Source of the DNA: Opitutia bacterium UBA7441 | GTDB lineage: Bacteria; Verrucomicrobiota; Verrucomicrobiia; Opitutales; Coraliomargaritaceae | Direction of reading: 5' to 3' | Assembly (NCBI GenBank): GCA_002480015.1 | Contig: DLQD01000083.1 | Coordinates: 1-7,185 of the forward strand | Length of the DNA stretch: 7,185 nucleotides | Part shown: positions 1-7,185 of the stretch, piece after piece | How positions within the stretch are numbered: the first letter of the stretch is position 1 | How the letters are laid out: every line of letters starts with the position of its first letter | Program-made: the position numbers and the translations under genes | The notes under the pieces: generated by a model | Databases searched by the model: none | Told to the model about the DNA's origin: nothing | Seen by the model: only the letters and a program-made list of their open reading frames with translations

Positions 1-35
1 CTATAATTCATGGAAATGCTCTAAATTGCGTGGCG

Positions 36-2585
36 TCACATAGAATCCAGATCCACCATGATCTCGCGAGGGCTGGAGCCGTTTTCGGGCCCGACGATGC
101 CGCGCTCTTCGAGCTCCTCCATGAGGCGGGCGGCACGGTTATAACCAATGCGAAGGCGGCGCTGGAGCATGGAGGTTGAGGCGCGCTTGGTAGAGCGGAG
201 CACGTCAATGGCCTCCGGCAGGAGCTCGTCGCCATCTGTGGGGCCACCGTCGTCGCCGCTGGCATCGTCGCCGCCGGCGTCGATCTGCTTCTGCACATCT
301 TCTGCGAATTGCGGCGGGTCGTTCTTCTCTTTGAGGAAGTCGACAATGGCGTTAATTTCATCGTCGGAGACGAAGGCACCCTGGGCGCGAACGAGGTTGG
401 AGGTGCCGGGGGGGATGAAGAGCATGTCACCCTTGCCGATAAGCGCTTCAGCACCCCCACCGTCGAGGATGGTGCGGCTGTCGATCTTGGAGGCGACTTT
501 GAAGGAAATGCGGCTGGGCAAGTTGGCCTTGATCACGCCGGTGATGACGTTAACCGAGGGTCGCTGGGTGGCCAGAATGAGGTGGATGCCGGCGGCGCGG
601 GCGAGCTGCGCGATGCGGGCGATGCAGGTCTCGATGTCGGCGGGGGCGACCATCATGAGGTCGGCGAGCTCGTCGATCACACAGACGATGTAAGGCAACT
701 TTTTACGGGGTATCTCGAAGGCGTCATCGTCGCGGGGCACTTGCATCTGCTGGAGGGCGGCACGCTCTTCGGGACTCATCTCGGCGTCCATGGCGTCGGC
801 TTTCGCCTGCTCTTCCTTGTCCTTCGCGATCTTGGCGTTGAAGCCGGCGATATTACGGACGTTGGTCTTGGCAAAGACTTGGTAGCGATGCTCCATCTCG
901 GCGATGAGCCATTTCAGGGCCCCGGGCACTTTCTTAGCCTCGGTGACCACGGGAATGAGCATGTGAGGGAGCGAGTTGTACATCTGCATTTCCACGACCT
1001 TGGGGTCGACCATGATGAAGCGGAGGTCTTCGGGGCCGGAGTGGTAGAGCAACGAGGCAATAATGGCGTTGATGCAGACGGTCTTACCCGAACCAGTGGA
1101 ACCGGCGATGAGCACGTGGGGCATCTTGGTCAGGTCCGTTACCATCGGCTTGCCGGTAACATCCTTACCGAGGACGATGGGAATCTCGGCATGGGCCTCA
1201 GCCCAGGCTTTGGACTCGACGATATCGCGCATGCAGACGGCCTGGGAGATTTTGTTCGGCACCTCAATGCCGACGGTGCCTTTGCCCGGAACTGGAGCCA
1301 GAATACGCACAGAGAGTGCTTTGAGGCCAAGAGCAATATTCTTGTCGAGGTTGACGATCTTCTCAACGCGGACGCCGGGCGCGGGTGTGACCTCATAGCG
1401 GGTGATGACCGGGCCGGTATGGATCTCGCCCGGAATGACCTTCACTCCGAACTCATCGAGTGTACGGACGAGTGCCTGCATGGTGCCTGCGTGGTCTTCA
1501 GGGGTTGCGCGACTGCTGTCCGGCGCCTCAGCCAGCAAACTGAGCGGGGGAAAAACATAATCGCCACGGCGCTCGGGGATGCTGGCGACAGCTTTCTCCG
1601 TCTTCTCACCCGAAATGATCTTAATCGTGGCCGGGTCGAGGGCGGGCTTTTTCAGCTCGGACACCTCCGGCTCGGAAACGGGCTTAGGGACCTGTGTATT
1701 CTTGAGGGGCGCGGCCTTCGGCAACTTGGTGGATGGGGGCAAAGGCGTGGGCGCTCCACTCAGGAGGGAAGGTTTGCGGCCGTCGTCGTAGCTTTCCTCT
1801 TCGTCATCGACTGGGGCTTCCAGCTCGGCATTTTTGCCTTTTTTGAATCTATCCTTTTTCGCAGTGGCACGCTCGGCCAGCGCTTGGGCTTTCGCCTGCG
1901 CGGCTTCTTCTTTAGCAAGCCGTTTGGCTTCCGCCCGCTCAGCCTTGCGGACGCTACGAGCACCCTTGGATTCCACCCTCTTGGCGAGAAAGGCGCGATA
2001 CGTATTTTGCAGATAGTCGAGAAAACGACCAAGATTGTCAGTAAAGACGAGGATCGAGCCGATGAGCAGCCCCATCATTAGGGTAAGGAAGGCACCAAAG
2101 GTTCCAATGTAGGGCTCCAACATGCGCGCGTAGAGTAACTCTCCGATCACGCCGCCAAAGTGATTGGAAATCTGCCCCTCAAATAGACTCCCTTTTGCGT
2201 CAGCAACAGGGCTCATCCATTCAATCAGGCCGGACGCGCATATAATACTTAATGGCGATACGATCGCGGTCAAGAGACGCTTGCCGTGATCTTGCTGAAT
2301 GACCAGCCGGACACCGAACCAGAGAAGGAACAACGGCAGCAGAAAAATCGCGACGCCGAGGAAGTGAAATCCGTAGAAACCGACCCAACTACCGAAGAAG
2401 CCGACAAGGTTCGGGTCGACTGGATCGGTTGCATTGAACTGCTCTGTATTGTAATCAAAGACCGAAACCGCTACGAGCGCGGCGAGTGTGAAGAATAGCA
2501 AGGCCCAAACGGGACGAGAGCGCGCTTTGCGGGGCTGGGAGACAACGGTGCGCTTGGCGACTTTCTTCTTTGTTTTTCGTGACAT
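36..2585 (-). CDS. ftsK: DNA translocase FtsK (FtsK/SpoIIIE family)
   Basis: Septum-anchored, ATP-driven double-stranded DNA pump that clears and aligns chromosome ends during division and, in the well-studied family members, activates XerCD recombination at dif. The 849-residue protein is full length with all expected parts in order. It has a basic N-terminus, then four hydrophobic segments (about 26-43, 71-94, 104-124, 159-182). A Lys/Ala/Glu-rich then Pro-rich linker covers about 205-335. The motor domain follows, with Walker A GSTGSGKT at 495-502 (K501), Walker B IVCVIDE ending at D638-E639, and ATQRPS near 672-677. After an Asp/Gly-rich spacer comes the winged-helix gamma domain (about 787-845) with ASTSMLQRRLRIGYNRAARLM, the family's DNA-reading surface for polar KOPS-type sites. 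I chose the ATG at 2585 (MSRKTKKK). A GTG 13 codons upstream (2624) is in frame, but those codons look like leader sequence. The gene is divergent from manA. Identification is very secure; use of the symbol assumes the division-linked paralogue. Confidence 0.97.
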   Translation of the reverse strand: MSRKTKKKVAKRTVVSQPRKARSRPVWALLFFTLAALVAVSVFDYNTEQFNATDPVDPNLVGFFGSWVGFYGFHFLGVAIFLLPLFLLWFGVRLVIQQDHGKRLLTAIVSPLSIICASGLIEWMSPVADAKGSLFEGQISNHFGGVIGELLYARMLEPYIGTFGAFLTLMMGLLIGSILVFTDNLGRFLDYLQNTYRAFLAKRVESKGARSVRKAERAEAKRLAKEEAAQAKAQALAERATAKKDRFKKGKNAELEAPVDDEEESYDDGRKPSLLSGAPTPLPPSTKLPKAAPLKNTQVPKPVSEPEVSELKKPALDPATIKIISGEKTEKAVASIPERRGDYVFPPLSLLAEAPDSSRATPEDHAGTMQALVRTLDEFGVKVIPGEIHTGPVITRYEVTPAPGVRVEKIVNLDKNIALGLKALSVRILAPVPGKGTVGIEVPNKISQAVCMRDIVESKAWAEAHAEIPIVLGKDVTGKPMVTDLTKMPHVLIAGSTGSGKTVCINAIIASLLYHSGPEDLRFIMVDPKVVEMQMYNSLPHMLIPVVTEAKKVPGALKWLIAEMEHRYQVFAKTNVRNIAGFNAKIAKDKEEQAKADAMDAEMSPEERAALQQMQVPRDDDAFEIPRKKLPYIVCVIDELADLMMVAPADIETCIARIAQLARAAGIHLILATQRPSVNVITGVIKANLPSRISFKVASKIDSRTILDGGGAEALIGKGDMLFIPPGTSNLVRAQGAFVSDDEINAIVDFLKEKNDPPQFAEDVQKQIDAGGDDASGDDGGPTDGDELLPEAIDVLRSTKRASTSMLQRRLRIGYNRAARLMEELEERGIVGPENGSSPREIMVDLDSM
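51..227 (-). other. FtsK gamma (winged-helix) domain coding segment
   Basis: Encodes about residues 787-845 of FtsK. The stretch around RRLRIGYNRAARLMEELEER matches the recognition helix region of the FtsK gamma domain, which in studied bacteria reads short oriented chromosomal motifs and sets translocation direction. It is separated from the motor by a flexible Asp/Gly-rich spacer (about residues 769-787). The conserved arginine and asparagine positions look intact, so directional loading is expected. The exact KOPS sequence of this organism cannot be read from the window. Confidence 0.85.
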
Positions 2586-2675
2586 ATAAAAAGTGGTTAA
2601 TTTATACGCAGACGCGTCAATCACAAGGTTCGATTCAGTATCGCATTCTGCAAAAAATCCAGCCAGAAACCTGCT
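2586..2675. promoter_or_regulatory. Divergent ftsK-manA intergenic region (promoters inferred)
   Basis: This 90-bp gap must hold the start signals for both divergent genes unless they lie inside the coding regions. On the minus strand a TATAAA (plus coordinates 2601-2606) is a fair -10 for ftsK, which would give a leader of only about ten bases. The only -35-like sequence, TTGTGA (2621-2626), sits at a poor 14-bp spacing. An 8-bp perfect palindrome GACGCGTC lies at 2611-2618. I find no convincing -10/-35 pair for manA and no Shine-Dalgarno motif for either gene. These assignments are weak. Confidence 0.3.
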
Positions 2676-3620
2676 ATGGAACTACTGACATTCAAACCAC
2701 TGTACATGGAACGCGTTTGGGGAGGCCGGGGCCTCGAGGCCAAGCTGGGGCGCACACTGCCCCAGGGCAAGGTAATCGGCGAAAGCTGGGAACTAGTCGA
2801 TCGCGAGGGCGAGCAGTCCGAGGTCGCCGAAGGCGCTCTGGCAGGCAAGACCATCCGCGAGCTGCTGGAAGCGTCCGCCGCCGACATACTGGGCCCTGGT
2901 CGCGATGGCTCAGAGCCCTTCCCGATCCTAATCAAATGGCTCGATTGCCAAGAGCGCCTTTCGCTGCAAGTCCACCCACCAGCTGACATCGCCCCCGCCC
3001 TCGGCGGCGAACCGAAGACCGAAAACTGGTATATCGCCGAGTGCGATCCAGGCGCCTCGCTCATCGTCGGCCTAAAAAAAGGCGTGACTCGCGCACAATT
3101 CACACAAGCGCTCGAAGACAACCAAGCCGAGGAATGTGTGCACCGCTTCGCCGTCAAAGCGGGTGACTCTATCCTAGTCGAGAGCGGCCGCATGCACGCG
3201 ATCGACGCAGGCAACCTGATCCTGGAGATCCAGCAAAACTCGGACACCACCTACCGCGTCTACGACTGGGGGCGTCTCGGTCTAGATGGAGCCCCGCGCC
3301 AACTCCACATTGAAGAGTCCCTCAAATCCATCGATTTTCAGGACTTCGAGCCGGAACCAGTCCAAATCGCAGCGGGCACGCAGACGCTCGCCGACTGCAA
3401 GGAGTTTCGCATCCGCAAATTTGAGCTGGAGCCTGGCGATACGATAGAACTTCCCGCCGGCGAAGGCGCACGCCTGATCCATATCGTGAACGGACAAGTC
3501 ACCGACCAAGCCAGTGGCAAGGCCTTGAACAAAGGCGGGAACTACCTGCAACCCTATGTGACCGGTGCACACCTGCAGGCAGACGCGCCCACCACCGTGC
3601 TCGTGACCGACCAATTTTAA
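2676..3620 (+). CDS. manA: Mannose-6-phosphate isomerase, class I (short form)
   Basis: Cytoplasmic zinc enzyme interconverting fructose 6-phosphate and mannose 6-phosphate. It links glycolysis to GDP-mannose and glycan synthesis, or to mannose catabolism. At 314 residues it matches the short Bacillus-type class I enzyme, not the roughly 390-residue enterobacterial form, which carries an extra helical domain. Visible motifs are WGGRGL (15-20), GESWELVD (35-42), LSLQVHP (95-101) and KTENWY (114-119). These are followed by GRMHAID (171-177) and QNSDTTYRVYDWGR (187-200). By family comparison the metal ligands are Q98, H100, E116 and H174, and R194 is the conserved active-site arginine; all are present. 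A second small beta-barrel domain occupies about 240-314. The start ATG directly precedes the family's normal N-terminus (LLTFKPLYMERVWGG), although no Shine-Dalgarno precedes it. The gene stands alone on its strand, between divergent ftsK and convergent slyD. Substrate specificity for mannose 6-phosphate is inferred from the family. Confidence 0.94.
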   Translation: MELLTFKPLYMERVWGGRGLEAKLGRTLPQGKVIGESWELVDREGEQSEVAEGALAGKTIRELLEASAADILGPGRDGSEPFPILIKWLDCQERLSLQVHPPADIAPALGGEPKTENWYIAECDPGASLIVGLKKGVTRAQFTQALEDNQAEECVHRFAVKAGDSILVESGRMHAIDAGNLILEIQQNSDTTYRVYDWGRLGLDGAPRQLHIEESLKSIDFQDFEPEPVQIAAGTQTLADCKEFRIRKFELEPGDTIELPAGEGARLIHIVNGQVTDQASGKALNKGGNYLQPYVTGAHLQADAPTTVLVTDQF

Positions 3621-3622
3621 CG

Positions 3623-3661
3623 AAAACAAAAAAGCGCCCCCGGATCAACCGATGGGGCGCT
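3623..3661 (-). terminator. Rho-independent terminator of slyD
   Basis: Read on the minus strand, an 8-bp perfect stem AGCGCCCC/GGGGCGCT (plus arms 3633-3640 and 3654-3661) can extend by three CGG/CCG pairs across a two-base bulge, closing a five-base loop. It is followed directly by TTTTTTGTTTT (plus 3623-3633). This is a textbook intrinsic terminator starting about 24 bases after the slyD stop. In the plus direction the hairpin is followed by CTCGTATG with no T-run, so it should not act as an efficient intrinsic terminator for manA, whose stop codon ends at 3620. Confidence 0.92.
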
Positions 3662-3684
3662 CTCGTATGAAATGTGCGTCGAGC

Positions 3685-4245
3685 TTAGTGCGAACAGCCG
3701 CAATCGCCTTCTTTACTTTCTTTATCGTCGTTGCAGCAGGCACCGCCTTCGCCGCCACCCCCGCCGCCGCAGCAACCGCCGCCCTGATGGATGTGACCGT
3801 GGGCGATCTCTTCCTCTGTCGCAGCGCGCACTTCCTGCACCGTGACATCGAAGTTGAGATGCTTACCCGCGAGAGGATGATTCCCGTCAACGGTAACATT
3901 ATCTTCCTCCACTTTGACGACGCGGACAGAGACAGGGCCCTGATCGGTGCTGGCCTGGAATTGCATGCCAACTTCAAGTGATTCGACACCCTGGAAGCGG
4001 TCGCGGGGAACGACCTGCTCCAGCGCAGGATTTGGTACGCCGTAGCCGTCTTCTGGCGCAACGCGCACTTCGACGGTATCACCCACAGCCTTGCCGACAA
4101 GTGCGGCTTCGAGGCCGGGAATGATGTTTTTATACCCGTGGAGATAAGCCAATGGCTGGCCGGGCTGAGATTGATCTAGTAGCGTGCCTTCGTCGTCTTT
4201 AAGCGCGTAGTCCATAGCGACGACTGTTCCTTCTGCGATTTGCAT
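3685..4245 (-). CDS. slyD: FKBP-type peptidyl-prolyl cis-trans isomerase SlyD with metal-binding tail
   Basis: Cytoplasmic prolyl isomerase and chaperone. SlyD proteins also bind nickel and other divalent metals through a C-terminal tail and can help [NiFe]-hydrogenase or urease maturation. The 186-residue protein begins directly in the FKBP fold (MQIAEGTVVAMDYAL) and has the hallmark PLAYLHG (31-37) and IIPGLEAALVG (41-51). An EDGYG turn (65-69) leads into the insert-in-flap chaperone domain (about 72-130), including GNHPLAGKHLNFDV. The FKBP strand closes at about 131-140. The tail (147-186) holds six cysteines (C158, C159, C170, C171, C182, C184) and four histidines (H149, H151, H153, H186) within a glycine run. 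The ATG at 4245 gives the exact family N-terminus. There is no signal peptide and no Shine-Dalgarno. It is monocistronic, with its own terminator, and convergent with manA. No hydrogenase or urease gene is in view, so the metal role here is inference. Confidence 0.95.
   Translation of the reverse strand: MQIAEGTVVAMDYALKDDEGTLLDQSQPGQPLAYLHGYKNIIPGLEAALVGKAVGDTVEVRVAPEDGYGVPNPALEQVVPRDRFQGVESLEVGMQFQASTDQGPVSVRVVKVEEDNVTVDGNHPLAGKHLNFDVTVQEVRAATEEEIAHGHIHQGGGCCGGGGGGEGGACCNDDKESKEGDCGCSH
3688..3807 (-). repeat. Gly/Cys/His-rich low-complexity tail of slyD
   Basis: Encodes residues 147-186 of SlyD. GGN and TGY codons give a repetitive GC-rich stretch (for example the GCCGCCACC runs around plus 3750-3780). 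Two CC pairs flank a glycine-rich run, and a CGC pair and a terminal His close the chain. The composition is that of a flexible multi-metal ligand. The near-repeat DNA could tolerate slippage-driven length change. Confidence 0.7.
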
Positions 4246-4284
4246 AATATATGTATGTGTTAAAGTTCGATTGATTACGAACGT

Positions 4285-4315
4285 ATCATAAGAGCAGAAA
4301 GTAATAGTGGGTCAA
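4285..4315 (-). promoter_or_regulatory. Candidate slyD promoter
   Basis: On the minus strand, TTGACC (plus 4310-4315, five of six to the sigma-70 -35 consensus) and TATGAT (plus 4285-4290, five of six to the -10) are separated by 19 bp. That is slightly long but usable. Transcription would start near 4278, leaving an AT-rich leader of about 30 bases before the slyD ATG. The match is by eye only. Confidence 0.45.
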
Positions 4316-4332
4316 AAACGAAAGCGAATTAT

Positions 4333-4376
4333 TTAACGAGCCGCCTACGGTCTCCCGAACTCACTTGACGAGCCGC
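4333..4376 (+). repeat. Pair of 12-bp direct repeats upstream of glnD
   Basis: TTAACGAGCCGC (4333-4344) and TTGACGAGCCGC (4365-4376) match at 11 of 12 positions. Their starts are 32 bp apart, close to three helical turns. They lie between the candidate slyD promoter and the glnD start, with the second copy ending 40 bases before the ATG. A shorter repeat TCAAAAAC occurs at 4312-4319 and again at 4377-4384, directly after the second copy. The arrangement resembles a two-site operator for a dimeric regulator, but the second copy also contains a -35-like TTGACG. I found no good -10 at 16-18 bp from it. Confidence 0.45.
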
Positions 4377-4416
4377 TCAAAAACAGGGTTCCTTGATCCA
4401 AAGAAAATACCCGGCT

Positions 4417-7185
<2,769 letters not shown>

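Noticed and set aside
309..2081. A 590-codon open frame on the plus strand opposite ftsK
   Set aside because: It lies wholly antisense to an unmistakable ftsK. Its translation is rich in Gly/Asp/His/Val with no recognisable domain, and it is explained by the GC-biased codon use of ftsK.
2611..2618. Perfect 8-bp palindrome GACGCGTC in the ftsK-manA gap
   Set aside because: A palindrome this short is expected often by chance, and no second copy or flanking symmetry supports an operator.
2586..2624. An upstream GTG start extending FtsK by 13 residues
   Set aside because: No Shine-Dalgarno precedes it, the extra residues resemble translated leader, and the ATG at 2585 opens a typical basic FtsK N-terminus.
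3652..3981. A plus-strand frame with a signal-peptide-like hydrophobic start, opposite slyD
   Set aside because: It begins inside the terminator stem. Its Ala-rich hydrophobic run is the complement of the Gly/Cys codons of the SlyD tail.
4370..4378. GAGC-C-GCTC interrupted palindrome near glnD
   Set aside because: A one-base loop cannot form a stable hairpin and the symmetry does not extend. It is already contained in the direct-repeat observation.

Overview
This window looks like ordinary chromosomal housekeeping DNA from a moderately GC-rich Gram-negative bacterium. My best guess is the Verrucomicrobiota, class Opitutae (Coraliomargarita-like). That rests on the recognised flavour of the proteins (a roughly 930-residue GlnD, a short class I ManA with an HAID metal motif, an FtsK with a lysine/alanine/glutamate-rich linker) and on the lack of Shine-Dalgarno sequences. 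It is inference, not proof. I see no mobile element, CRISPR array, tRNA, rRNA or phage gene.

Four protein genes fill nearly all of the window. ftsK (minus strand, 36-2585) encodes a complete membrane-anchored DNA translocase. After a 90-bp divergent gap comes manA (plus, 2676-3620), a complete short-form class I mannose-6-phosphate isomerase. It converges on slyD (minus, 3685-4245), an FKBP-type prolyl isomerase/metallochaperone with a Cys/His/Gly-rich tail. A strong hairpin plus T-tract between manA and slyD is oriented to terminate slyD. A 171-bp divergent gap then leads to glnD (plus, from 4417), the bifunctional PII uridylyltransferase/uridylyl-removing enzyme. glnD is open to the last base (923 codons) and lacks only its extreme C-terminus.

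The four genes do not form one operon. They alternate -, +, -, +, each with its own upstream gap, and they serve unrelated jobs: chromosome segregation at division, fructose-6-phosphate/mannose-6-phosphate interconversion, protein folding and metal handling, and nitrogen sensing. The control signals I can support are the slyD terminator, a plausible slyD promoter, and a pair of near-identical 12-bp direct repeats upstream of glnD. I did not find a new biological system. The points most worth a second look are the glnD-proximal repeats, the consistent absence of Shine-Dalgarno motifs, and the metal-binding tail of SlyD.
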